Source of the DNA: Streptomyces canus 299MFChir4.1
GTDB taxonomy: Bacteria > Actinomycetota > Actinomycetes > Streptomycetales > Streptomycetaceae
Length of the DNA: 64,000 nucleotides
Reading direction: 5' to 3'
Assembly (NCBI RefSeq): GCF_000383615.1
Contig: NZ_KB911586.1
Span: 402,061-466,060 of the forward strand
In this document: in pieces, positions 44,199 through 52,039 of the stretch
How positions within the stretch are numbered: position 1 is the stretch's first letter
How the letters are laid out: every line of letters begins with the position of its first letter
Translations under genes and position numbers: made by a program
The notes under the pieces: generated by a model
What the model saw: only the letters and a program-made list of their open reading frames with translations
Told to the model about the DNA's origin: nothing
Database searches by the model: none

Positions 44199-44560
44199 GC
44201 GGTGCCTCCGGCGAGGATCTCGGCGAGCTGCCGTCCGAGCGCGCGCAGCTGCTCGGCGGCGGCCTCGAGATCGGTGGCGAGCTGCTCGACCTCGTCCGGG
44301 GTGCAGGTGCCAGTGAGGTCGGCGACCTCGACGTACAGGCCGACGGTGCGGTCGCGGGTGGCGAACGGGGCCTGGGTGAGGAATGCCTTGAACATCTCGC
44401 GGCCGCCGGGGGCGATGACGTGCTCGGGCCCGTCGTGGGAGATGTCGACCTTGTATCCGGCGCGCTGGTCGTGCTCGCCTGCGCACCAGGACGGTTCGTC
44501 GATCTGCAGGGGCTTGGTGACGAAGATGTTCACCACGGCGGTGCGGGGTTCGGTGCTCAC
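44195..44560 (-). CDS. DUF6907-like protein
   Basis: A 121-aa protein; PSWCAGEHDQRAGYKVDISHDGP and the C-terminal helix EVEQLATDLEAAAEQLRALG match a small family widespread in streptomycete integrative elements. The function is unknown. The GTG overlaps the preceding stop. Confidence 0.65.
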   Translation of the reverse strand: MSTEPRTAVVNIFVTKPLQIDEPSWCAGEHDQRAGYKVDISHDGPEHVIAPGGREMFKAFLTQAPFATRDRTVGLYVEVADLTGTCTPDEVEQLATDLEAAAEQLRALGRQLAEILAGGTA

Positions 44561-44826
44561 TGGCCCTCGCCCGCCTCGGCGCCGAGGGCGCGGAGCAGGA
44601 TGCGCAGGGACTCGGAGAGCGCTCCGTGGGCCTGGGCGTAGCCGAACTCGCCGAAGCTGCTGGTGTCGCTGTAGGCGGCGAGCATCTTCCGGGCGACGCT
44701 GATGGCGACGTCGAGGTCGCAGGACTCGCGGAGCTGGTCGCGGACGCGGTCGGCGGCTGCCCCGTAGAGGGGTTCGCGGATCGCGGAACTTGCGGGCGCG
44801 TCGGGGCGCGCGAAAAGATCGGCCAC
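44557..44826 (-). CDS. 89-aa hypothetical protein, first gene of the transfer-type operon
   Basis: A helical protein (YGAAADRVRDQLRESCDLDVAISVARKMLAAY). GTG 44826 is chosen because AAGGAG lies 6 nt upstream; starts further up lack a site. The GntR-type operator lies about 85 bp upstream. Confidence 0.65.
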   Translation of the reverse strand: MADLFARPDAPASSAIREPLYGAAADRVRDQLRESCDLDVAISVARKMLAAYSDTSSFGEFGYAQAHGALSESLRILLRALGAEAGEGQ

Positions 44827-44908
44827 AGCCGTCTCCTTGGTTGAGTCAGGGAGTTCGGTCAGGCCCTCGTTCGGTGTTACCAGCACCGGCGGGGGCCGTC
44901 TTCTTTTG

Positions 44909-44919
44909 TGAGTACAGAT
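44909..44919 (-). promoter_or_regulatory. distal GntR-type operator half-site
   Basis: ATCTGTACTCA on the minus strand is identical to 16998-17008 in the gntR operator. GTACAGGT at 44949 also matches 16983-16990 in part. It lies in the 149-bp gap before the transfer-type operon, near a -10-like TAGTAT (44931-44936 on the minus strand). Confidence 0.65.
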
Positions 44920-44975
44920 TAGAGCTTGCCATACTATCTGGCGGTCCGTACAGGTCTGTTACGGAATCAGCGCGT

Positions 44976-45644
44976 TCAACTCGCCTGCGTCTCCGACGCG
45001 TTGATCGCGTCCTCGCTGGCGTTGTCGGCGTCCGGTTGGAGCGTCTTCAACATCAGGAAGTCCGTGGACTCGTAGGTGCAGGTGCACCACGGGCAGACGA
45101 GTCGCGTCTCGCCGGAACGGTGGCGCAGGACGGCCCCGCAGATGGCGCCGGACGCGTCCACGGCGACGCAGTTGCCGATGCGCTTACCGCGGTCAGGGGT
45201 GGCGCCGATGATGGACAGGGCGGCGCCCTCCAGTTCGCGGATCTCACTCGCGAGGTCGCCGGCAGCCGGGTAGGCGTCGGCGATCCACGAGAGCTCCATG
45301 CCCAGCCACCTGGCGGCGCGGTGCACGCGCTCCTCGACGTCGCCCGTGACGGCAGGTTCGCCCCAGCCGCGCACGCGTTGTACGTCGGAGCGCCAGCCCT
45401 CGAGGACGAGGGCTATGCCGCCGTATCGGAGGTCGAGGACGGCCTCGTCGACGGGCAGGGTGGCGGCCGCATGGCTGCGGGTGACGAACTCGGTGGTGGC
45501 GCGGCTCGCCGGGCTGAGGAACCCGGCGAGCGCGCTGTAGATCTTCGGCATGCGGTCGAGCCGTTCGGCCAGAGCGAGGGTGTCGCCCGGGCAGAGGTAG
45601 CCGTGCTCGAGGTCGCGCTCGCACAGGCCGCAGCTGGCGGTCAT
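44976..45644 (-). CDS. 222-aa zinc-ribbon hypothetical protein
   Basis: Two Cys clusters, CGLCERDLEHGYLC at the start and CPWCTC late (with a VDASGAICGAVLRH segment), suggest zinc binding. The middle is helical. It is coupled by ATGA to the 55-aa gene upstream. I recall similar proteins in streptomycete phages, but no function is assigned. Confidence 0.65.
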   Translation of the reverse strand: MTASCGLCERDLEHGYLCPGDTLALAERLDRMPKIYSALAGFLSPASRATTEFVTRSHAAATLPVDEAVLDLRYGGIALVLEGWRSDVQRVRGWGEPAVTGDVEERVHRAARWLGMELSWIADAYPAAGDLASEIRELEGAALSIIGATPDRGKRIGNCVAVDASGAICGAVLRHRSGETRLVCPWCTCTYESTDFLMLKTLQPDADNASEDAINASETQAS

Positions 45645-45808
45645 GCTCGGGCCGTCTCTCGTGCGGCCGCGAGCTTGGCCTCGTGGGCGCGCAGCGTCTT
45701 GCGTGTGCGGCGGTCGTCGAGGATGGCGAAAACCATCTGGAGGAGCAGCATCAGGTCCATGCCCACTGCGCCCCCGAGGGCGAGCAGGGTGATGTCGTGA
45801 TTGCTCAT
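45641..45808 (-). CDS. 55-aa small membrane protein
   Basis: MSNHDITLLALGGAVGMDL, then LLLQMVFAILDD and a basic helix: one hydrophobic segment. It overlaps the next gene by ATGA and lies 10 bp after the SSB stop with GGAGG upstream, so it is probably real despite its size. Confidence 0.55.
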   Translation of the reverse strand: MSNHDITLLALGGAVGMDLMLLLQMVFAILDDRRTRKTLRAHEAKLAAARETARA

Positions 45809-45817
45809 GTCGGCCTC

Positions 45818-46333
45818 CTAGAAGGGCGGTTCGTCGGAGTAGCCAGCACCCTGCGCGGCGGGCTGCTGCTGGCCGCCGCCCCATCCGCCGTTCTGCTGCT
45901 GGCCGTTGGCGGGCTTGGCCGTGGCCCACGGGTCATCCGTGGGCGTACTGCCACCATTGCCGCCGCCCGCCGGGTTCTTCTCGACCTTCGCCGTGGCCCG
46001 GGCGAGGCTCGGCCCGACCTCGTCGACGTCGAGCTCGTACACGGTCCGCTTCACGCCCTCCTTGTCCTCGTAGCTGCGCTGCTTGAGGCGGCCCTGGACG
46101 ATGACCCGCATGCCGCGGGCCAGGGACTCGGCGACGTTCTCGCCGAGCTTGCGCCAGGCCGAGCAGGTGAGGAACAGGCTGTCGCCGTCCTTCCACTCGT
46201 TGGCCTGCTTGTCGAAGGTGCGCGGGGTGGAGGCAACTCGGAAGCGGGCGACGGCGACGCCAGCCGGGGTGAAGCGCAGCTCGGGGTCGTCGACGAGGTT
46301 GCCGACGATCGAGATGACGGTCTCTCCAGCCAT
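45818..46333 (-). CDS. ssb: single-stranded DNA-binding protein
   Basis: A 171-aa protein. An OB fold covers residues 3-105 ([29 protein letters not shown]). A Gly/Gln-rich linker leads to the acidic tip YSDEPPF, the motif used to recruit partner proteins. It protects phage replication intermediates. The ATG shares a base with the preceding stop. Confidence 0.93.
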   Translation of the reverse strand: MAGETVISIVGNLVDDPELRFTPAGVAVARFRVASTPRTFDKQANEWKDGDSLFLTCSAWRKLGENVAESLARGMRVIVQGRLKQRSYEDKEGVKRTVYELDVDEVGPSLARATAKVEKNPAGGGNGGSTPTDDPWATAKPANGQQQNGGWGGGQQQPAAQGAGYSDEPPF

Positions 46334-46524
46334 CAGCTGTTCTCCTTCTCGGGATTGGCAACCGTGTCCGTATCGACACGGTTGAGGTTGCGGAGCTTCT
46401 GGGCGTGCCGGGCGGCGAGGCCTCGCTGACGGGCCGCGGCGAGGGCCGCGCGCCGACGCTTCGCGTTCTCGGCTCGGATCCGGGCGGCCTCGATCTTGGC
46501 GGCGACGATGTCGTTGACGTTCAT
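46333..46524 (-). CDS. 63-aa basic helical protein
   Basis: An Arg/Ala-rich helix ([25 protein letters not shown]), located between the prim-pol and ssb genes and coupled to ssb by TGATG. It could be a small DNA- or protein-binding accessory. Confidence 0.6.
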   Translation of the reverse strand: MNVNDIVAAKIEAARIRAENAKRRRAALAAARQRGLAARHAQKLRNLNRVDTDTVANPEKENS

Positions 46525-46535
46525 GGCGCACCCCT

Positions 46536-49208
46536 TCAGCTGGCTTCGGCCCAGTAGTCGTCGGGCTCTTCGAGCGGCACGTCCCACAGCCCGGCGTCTT
46601 CGGGCGCTGGGGACGGCGCTGCCTGGGGTGTTGCTTGGCCCGAAGTGTGGGTTGCGCGCGTACCGAAACCCTCTGACGAGCCGTTTCCAAGATCATCGGG
46701 CTCTTTATTTGGGGGGGTTGGGGTTGGGTAACCAACACTTCGTGCCAAGGGAGAGCTCACCGAATCGCTCTCTTGTTCGGTTGCGTGCTGCGCGTCGAAC
46801 ACCCGCACCACGAGGTCCTTCTCCGCGCCCAACTTCCAGGGGTTCGTCGACGGGAAGCCGGTCTCCTCTGTGTCCTCGTCCTGCTGGCTGCGCAGGCACG
46901 TGGTGAGGTCGAGGACTTCCATGTCCTCCAGCGCCCGGCGGGCGACGTGCCGGTTCAGGCCGGTGAGGCGGCGCACATCGGACACGGTCAGCTGCTCGGC
47001 GTCCGCGAGGCGTCTCAGGATCGTGAGCCGCGCCTGGGGCACCGTGTCGAGCGCGCACTTCCCGGCGAGCGCGAGAGCCTGGCCGCGGGGGACGCCGAGG
47101 GCGAGCAGCGACTTGGCGAGGGACACGATCTGCCCGGTGACGCGGGCGGGTTCCTCAATGACGGGGATGCCGTCGATCTCGCGCTTGCCGTAAGCGTGTC
47201 GGGGGACTGCAGCGCGGCCGAGGCACGTGAGCATGGCCGCGTCCTCAAGTTGGTCGTACATCTCGTCGTCGAGCTCGACCTCGGTTACGGCGCGACGCGC
47301 GGCCTGGACGAGGACGGTGGCGCGGCGGCGGGCTTCGGCTTGCTTCTCGGCAAGCCCTTCGATCTTCCGACGTTTGCGGACGGTCGCCTTCTTGTGGCTG
47401 TTGTCGGTCTCGGGCAGCCGGCAGTACAGCCAGCGCGGGCCGAGGGCATCGGTGTGGGATGAGAAGTTGTCGATGGCGGGGGTGACGGCAGCGAGCAGCG
47501 TCAGCCGGCCGGTCCATGTGAGCGGGCGCGGGGAGTTGCCGACCTCGCGGACTACGTGGCCGTCGTAGGCGCGACGCAGGAGGGCGAACAGGGTGTCGCG
47601 GCCGCCGCGGTCGGAGGTGGCGAGGACGGTGGAGAAGTCGCTGATGGTGACGAACGCGCGGCTGGGGATGCGGGTGAGGATGCCCGCGGGCTTGGGGTTC
47701 TTGCCTGGCATCCACGACAGGAGGGCGGGGCCGGTGATGTCGTCGACGTGTTCGTCGGCGCTGTCGTCGAGCGCTTTGACGGCTTCGCTTTTCCCGCCGG
47801 ACGGCGGCCCGACGAGCATGCCCCACAGCGGTTCGCCGTCGAGGTCGGAGGACACGGCGACAGCGAGGGCGAAGATGATGTGCCCGTGGTCGGAGAGGTG
47901 GACGTAGGTCTCCATCTGCTCGAGGAAGTCGGCGAGCAGCGCGGCCGGGGATCCGGCGGGCGGCGCCTCCGGCTCGTCCTCCTCGGCGGCCGCCTCCGCC
48001 TCCGGCTGCCCGGCGGCCTCCTCGTCGCGGGCGGTGGCCTGGCGCACGTCGTCGAGCACGGCGGTGGGCAGGGAGCGCGCGGCGGCCGTCGCTCCGTCGC
48101 GGCCGTGCGCCGCGCGGATGATGTCGCGCGAGGCCTCGGACTCGTCGCCGCCGTGGTGCAAGGCGGCGAACAACTGGCCCGGGGAGAGGACGTGACCGAT
48201 CGCAGCCGGGTCGATGCCGGGGAAGTTGTCGGTGCGGATAGTGACGGCGGCGCCCTCTTTGTGGACGGCGATGCCGTCCTTGGAGCAGCCGTCTGTCCAG
48301 CCAGGTCGATTCCAGCGCTGGCATCCGCCGCCGCAGTACGAGCAGTTGCCGGGCAGCTGCTCGGCGTAGGTGGCGCCGACCTGCATGAGGATCTCGCCGC
48401 AGCAAGCGTGGTCGCCGAGGATCTCCATCGGTCCGCGGCCGCCGTGGGCCGAGCTGGGCCGTGACTTTTTGGCGCGCGGCGCGGACGGCTTCGGGGGCGT
48501 CCGCTTCTTCGGCTTCGGCTTCAGGTCCGCGGCCAGATTCCGGACGTCGTCGAGGCTGTACCGGAGGCCACCGTCCTCGACGACCCGGCACGGCACGGGC
48601 GTCCGGCCAGGCTTCCGGTTGACGGTACCGGGCAGGCGCAGCACCCGCGCCAGATCCCGCACGCCGGTTCCGTAGCTGACGCCCATCGTCTTCGCGCCGC
48701 CGAGCAGGATGTTCTGCCAGTCCCCGGCGAGCTCTGCGGCCTCGTCGAAGTCGATGTCCTTGCCGATGACGAGCGGCTGGTCGAACTCCCACCAGGCGTA
48801 AAGGCCGGCACCGGAGTTCTCGACGCGGGTGGGTTCGGGGAGCTTCGCGAAGCGCGGGATGTCGCGGGCCTCGTCGGCGTTGGCGGGCAGGCCGGTCGCC
48901 TTGTGGAGGTCGTTGCCGTAGTCGATGTCGGACCACATGCCGAAGAGGGCGCGGGAGTCGCGGGCACTGCCGCGGCTTCCGGCGGGGAACCGGCTGGCGA
49001 CGGTGGTGACCCGGCAGTAGATGCCTTCGGCTCCGGCACGGTCCTGGTCGAGGGCCCAGGCCACGGCTCGGTCGAGGTCGTCGGTCTGGATCCCGGTCCA
49101 GTTCCCCTTGGCGCAGATCGAGATGAGGCCTGGCGCCTCGAAGTGGGGGGCGAGCCAGGCCCGGATGATGTCCGGGTCTGCGGCCAGTGGCTCGGTGGTG
49201 GTGTCCAC
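46536..49208 (-). CDS. primase-polymerase/helicase replication protein
   Basis: An 890-aa protein. The N-terminal part resembles an archaeo-eukaryotic primase fold ([10 protein letters not shown] metal motif near residue 90). A Cys-rich segment ([11 protein letters not shown]) follows near 275. The ATPase domain has Walker [11 protein letters not shown] near 460. The C-terminus is low complexity. RepPP-type proteins of this layout replicate integrative conjugative elements; phages use similar primase-helicases. A C7 run near 46712 could cause slippage. Confidence 0.8.
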   Translation of the reverse strand: MDTTTEPLAADPDIIRAWLAPHFEAPGLISICAKGNWTGIQTDDLDRAVAWALDQDRAGAEGIYCRVTTVASRFPAGSRGSARDSRALFGMWSDIDYGNDLHKATGLPANADEARDIPRFAKLPEPTRVENSGAGLYAWWEFDQPLVIGKDIDFDEAAELAGDWQNILLGGAKTMGVSYGTGVRDLARVLRLPGTVNRKPGRTPVPCRVVEDGGLRYSLDDVRNLAADLKPKPKKRTPPKPSAPRAKKSRPSSAHGGRGPMEILGDHACCGEILMQVGATYAEQLPGNCSYCGGGCQRWNRPGWTDGCSKDGIAVHKEGAAVTIRTDNFPGIDPAAIGHVLSPGQLFAALHHGGDESEASRDIIRAAHGRDGATAAARSLPTAVLDDVRQATARDEEAAGQPEAEAAAEEDEPEAPPAGSPAALLADFLEQMETYVHLSDHGHIIFALAVAVSSDLDGEPLWGMLVGPPSGGKSEAVKALDDSADEHVDDITGPALLSWMPGKNPKPAGILTRIPSRAFVTISDFSTVLATSDRGGRDTLFALLRRAYDGHVVREVGNSPRPLTWTGRLTLLAAVTPAIDNFSSHTDALGPRWLYCRLPETDNSHKKATVRKRRKIEGLAEKQAEARRRATVLVQAARRAVTEVELDDEMYDQLEDAAMLTCLGRAAVPRHAYGKREIDGIPVIEEPARVTGQIVSLAKSLLALGVPRGQALALAGKCALDTVPQARLTILRRLADAEQLTVSDVRRLTGLNRHVARRALEDMEVLDLTTCLRSQQDEDTEETGFPSTNPWKLGAEKDLVVRVFDAQHATEQESDSVSSPLARSVGYPTPTPPNKEPDDLGNGSSEGFGTRATHTSGQATPQAAPSPAPEDAGLWDVPLEEPDDYWAEAS

Positions 49209-49259
49209 GAACGTGTCTCTCGATTCCCGTGGTGCGGATGGTGTTCGTGAGTGCGCATG

Positions 49260-49287
49260 AGGCCCCGGGCCTGGATGGGCCGGGGCT
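49260..49287 (-). terminator. hairpin between early genes and the replication gene
   Basis: GCCCCGG (49262-49268) pairs with CCGGGGC (49280-49286) around an 11-base loop in the 93-bp gap. No T-run; possibly an attenuator. Confidence 0.5.
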
Positions 49288-49301
49288 TCAGCGCAATGGG
49301 G

Positions 49302-49757
49302 TCAGCCGGGATTTCGGAGGTTGGTCAACATCCGCTCGTGATCGGCGGCGAAGAAGCGGAGGTGCCGCTGCACTTCGCTGGCCACATACGCCCACCGAGT
49401 ACCGGCCGGGACGTGCACTTCGATCTGCTGTGCCGCGAGGAAGAACCTCGACGCGATCGCGTGACCGAGGAAGCTGGCCGCCCTCTGCAGCGCGGACTCA
49501 CCCAGCCGGACGATCGCGGTGTGGCAGTCGGTGGACCGCTTCGTCTGTGCGTGCAGCTCGTCCAGCACTTCGGTGCTCGTGTCGTACTGGCCGGTGAGGT
49601 CGACGACGGCGACGAGCCGGACGTCCGGCACGGGCACCTCGACGGCTGCCGGGCGGCTTTCGCCCGGCGTGCTGACGGATGCAGGGTCGACGGGCTCGGG
49701 TGGGGAAGGGACGGGGCTGAGACCAGCAGGCCACTGGCCGGGGCGTCGCTCGGTCAT
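49302..49757 (-). CDS. 151-aa hypothetical early protein
   Basis: A Pro-rich N-terminus and a C-terminal domain (VVDLTGQYDTSTEVLDELHAQ ... SALQRAASFLGHAIASRFF). No known motif. It overlaps the preceding gene by ATGA. Confidence 0.6.
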   Translation of the reverse strand: MTERRPGQWPAGLSPVPSPPEPVDPASVSTPGESRPAAVEVPVPDVRLVAVVDLTGQYDTSTEVLDELHAQTKRSTDCHTAIVRLGESALQRAASFLGHAIASRFFLAAQQIEVHVPAGTRWAYVASEVQRHLRFFAADHERMLTNLRNPG

Positions 49758-49945
49758 GCTGCTGCCCTCCGGGACTCGGGCTGGTGGAACGCGGCCCTGA
49801 TCCGGGCGCGCTGGTCGTCGGTGAGGGGCGGCGCCTGGTCGACGATGCGGGTGACGCGCTCCCAGTAGCCGGCGGGCCGGGCCGGGCGGCCGGGGGTGCC
49901 CACGAGTGCACCCTCGGCCGCCGCGGTGTTCGTTGAGGCGGTCAT
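49754..49945 (-). CDS. 63-aa early protein, conserved in streptomycete phages
   Basis: PAGYWERVTRIVDQAPPLTDDQRARIRAAF is a motif I recognise from many small proteins of streptomycete mobile elements; the function is unknown. ATGA overlaps at both ends. Confidence 0.65.
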   Translation of the reverse strand: MTASTNTAAAEGALVGTPGRPARPAGYWERVTRIVDQAPPLTDDQRARIRAAFHQPESRRAAA

Positions 49946-50214
49946 GCCGCGCGCTTCCCGGTCACGACCATCGGGACGGGCCAGTCGGCGACGTCCACGC
50001 CGTGCCAGCAGGCGAGCAGTCCGCGGACGACGGAGTCCCGTTCCAGCGGGTTCTGTCCCTCGGGCACCTGCACGTCGAGGGTGGCGCCCGGGATGATGCC
50101 GCCGAGGAAGTCGTCCGTCGCGGGCCGTTCCGTCAAGCGGGCCTGGCACGCGGTCAGGACGGTCGGGAGCGGTTCGGTGAGGAACGCCCAGCGGGAGAAG
50201 TCGAAGTCGTTCAC
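49942..50214 (-). CDS. 90-aa hypothetical early protein
   Basis: VNDFDFSRWAFLTEPLPTVLTACQARL ... LLACWHGVDVADWPVPMVVTGKRAA; no recognised fold. GTG 50214 overlaps the previous stop (GTGA) and the end overlaps the next start. Confidence 0.6.
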   Translation of the reverse strand: MNDFDFSRWAFLTEPLPTVLTACQARLTERPATDDFLGGIIPGATLDVQVPEGQNPLERDSVVRGLLACWHGVDVADWPVPMVVTGKRAA

Positions 50215-50726
50215 GGCCGCACCTGCTCGTCGGCGGTCATGTCGACGAACGTGCGCAGCGCGTTCCGCGTCATCTCCGTGTTCTTGGACGCCCGGAAAGT
50301 GGCTTCGATCGCGTCCATGCACCGGCTGAAGGCCAGGCGGTCCGGGTCGTTGGCGATCCTCGTCCGCTCGTCCCGGCAGGGCGGGCAGATTCTGAGCGGG
50401 TTGCCGAAGATGTCGTTGTAGCCGTCGTAGTAGACGGTGGCCGGGTCGCTGTGGTCGACGTCGCCGCGGCAGTCGACGCAGCGGTCGGTGACGGCGCGGA
50501 GGTCGTCGAGGGCGACGCCGAGCTCGTCACGCCGGGCGATGCAGGTGCGTACACCGTTGACGACCTTCACCTCGGGCATGTCGATCGCCGGGTCGTCTGT
50601 GAGCTGGAGGGCGAGGCCGAGGCGCTCGCACTCGCGGGTGAGGGCGGCGAGGTACTCGGCGTTTTCGCGCTGGTCTCTCAGGGCAGGCGACGCGGTCGGC
50701 GCCTCGGACTGTACCGTTGTGTTCAC
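50211..50726 (-). CDS. 171-aa zinc-finger hypothetical early protein
   Basis: A helical N-terminus, then CVDCRGDVDH and ICPPCRDER give a four-Cys zinc site in a C-terminal domain of about 70 residues. Probably nucleic-acid or protein binding. First gene after the Cro-like gene. Confidence 0.65.
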   Translation of the reverse strand: MNTTVQSEAPTASPALRDQRENAEYLAALTRECERLGLALQLTDDPAIDMPEVKVVNGVRTCIARRDELGVALDDLRAVTDRCVDCRGDVDHSDPATVYYDGYNDIFGNPLRICPPCRDERTRIANDPDRLAFSRCMDAIEATFRASKNTEMTRNALRTFVDMTADEQVRP

Positions 50727-50772
50727 GAGCGTTCTTCCGATCTCAATGCGTGGGTTCGTGGATTGCTCGACT

Positions 50773-50801
50773 GGCGCCGCCGGCTGGACTCCGGCGGCGC
50801 C
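50773..50801. terminator. hairpin after the Cro-like gene
   Basis: GGCGCCGCCGG and its complement with a 7-base loop lie 9 bp past the Cro-like stop. The T-run (TCTTTTA) follows in the plus direction. Confidence 0.6.
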
Positions 50802-50809
50802 GCCGTCTT

Positions 50810-51049
50810 TTAGGCGGCCGGTTCCGACTGGACTTCGGAACCGACGCCGTTTTCGTCTGCCAGGACCTCGTTGATCCGGCAGCCGAGTGCGTCGGTGATC
50901 TTCTTGAGCGTCTCGGGGCGCGGTTGCCGCTGGCCGTTCTCGATGCGGCTGAGGGCTGCCCCGCTGATCCCGGCGAGCGCGGCGAACCGGTTCATGCCGT
51001 GACCCAGCTCAATGCGTCGCCGACGGATCATGCGTCCGTTCGTCTTCAC
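50810..51049 (-). CDS. Cro/CI-type HTH regulator
   Basis: A 79-aa XRE-family protein; the HTH is MNRFAALAGISGAALSRIENGQRQP. It is divergent from the larger repressor gene and first in the leftward early operon, the position of a Cro-like antirepressor. The GTG start has no well-placed ribosome site; the promoter predicts a transcript starting almost at the GTG. Confidence 0.82.
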   Translation of the reverse strand: MKTNGRMIRRRRIELGHGMNRFAALAGISGAALSRIENGQRQPRPETLKKITDALGCRINEVLADENGVGSEVQSEPAA

Positions 51050-51232
51050 GGCGCTGACGCTACTCCTCGTGTGGCATCAATGCCAAGTGTTGACGCCAGA
51101 TAACTCCAGGAACCTTCCAGCAGCTCCAAACAGATTCTGGCAACGGGCTGGCAGCCGGTATGGACACGACGCCTGATCGCTGCCAGAGTCTTAGGCTGTA
51201 GCCGTTACCAATCATTGACAGGAGGTCGTGTC
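51050..51232. promoter_or_regulatory. divergent immunity control region
   Basis: On the minus strand TTGGCA (-35) and TAGCGT (-10) are 18 bp apart, ending just before the Cro-like GTG. The -35 overlaps the palindrome TGGCAT-CA-ATGCCA (51072-51085). Further CTGGCA/TGCCAG half-sites lie near 51136, 51150 and 51181 on the repressor side. This pattern fits a repressor/Cro switch. Confidence 0.6.
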
Positions 51233-52036
51233 GTGGCCGCCATGACACAGGACCCGGAAGCCTGGGCCAGGCTCGGGGTGAAGATCCGCGAGCGGCGCGA
51301 GGCGCTTGGCATGAGCCGGAGGCAGCTGAGCGAGGAAGCCGCCGTCTCCGAGAAGAGCATCCAAGTGGCAGAGGAAGGGCGAACGCCGCGAGCCAGGTGG
51401 CCTCAGTCCCTACGTTTCATCGAGTCTGCTCTTCGCTGGCAACCGGGCAGCATGCAAAACATTCTGGACGGCGGTGAACCCGAACCGTTCCTTGAGCAGG
51501 AATTGCTCTTCCCCTTGGATGACGGACCGGAAGAGCTTCCAGGTGTTGACGACGGGTTTCCGAGCAACCATGCCCGGTCGGCAGCTCTTGCCCGCCTGCC
51601 CAGGGTCATGCGTGCGGACCTAGAAAGTGTGTTCCAGTTCGGCCGAAGGGCTGGTAACCATGGCGCCGACTACGACCTGGTGGAGGAGTATGAGCAGGCT
51701 GTTGAGGCCCTTCTTGGGGACTTGACCAGTCGTCCAGTCAAGTTCGTCGGATACCACCAAGATCATGGCCGCCTTGCGCACTGGGAAAAAGCGCTCCGTA
51801 TGGACCCAATGCTGCGCCGCCAGCGAGAAGAGCGACTGCGCGCCGAGGACCGAGAGCGCCGGTACCTGGCTGAGAAAGCGGGCGGCATCCGGCGGCCAGC
51901 ATCGACCGACCGCACTCCAGTAGTAGGCGGAACTACTGATGCTGAGGTTCTGAATGAACTCAGAATGCTGGCCAAAGAAGTTGCCCGACTTTCTGAAAAA
52001 GTGGACGGGAAAGAGAGTGACTCGCCTGCCGAGTAA
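51233..52036 (+). CDS. XRE-family repressor, probable immunity repressor
   Basis: A 267-aa protein. The HTH is RREALGMSRRQLSEEAAVSEKSIQVAEEG near residues 20-50. The rest is a charged helical body ending in a coiled coil (LNELRMLAKEVARLSEKVD) for multimerisation. GTG 51233 lies 7 nt after AGGAGG. It is the only large plus-strand gene in the early region and is divergent from the Cro-like gene, as expected for the lysogeny repressor. Confidence 0.75.
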   Translation: MAAMTQDPEAWARLGVKIRERREALGMSRRQLSEEAAVSEKSIQVAEEGRTPRARWPQSLRFIESALRWQPGSMQNILDGGEPEPFLEQELLFPLDDGPEELPGVDDGFPSNHARSAALARLPRVMRADLESVFQFGRRAGNHGADYDLVEEYEQAVEALLGDLTSRPVKFVGYHQDHGRLAHWEKALRMDPMLRRQREERLRAEDRERRYLAEKAGGIRRPASTDRTPVVGGTTDAEVLNELRMLAKEVARLSEKVDGKESDSPAE

Positions 52037-52039
52037 CCT

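Noticed and set aside
46705..46730. Frameshift in the replication gene at a C7 run
   Set aside because: The main frame runs through to a normal stop. The alternative frame ends at once, so programmed slippage is possible but unsupported.
16979..52036. TTA (bldA-dependent) codons in prophage genes
   Set aside because: I looked for in-frame TTA codons because some streptomycete phages use them in terminase genes. The candidates I inspected were all out of frame, but this was a manual scan, not a full count.
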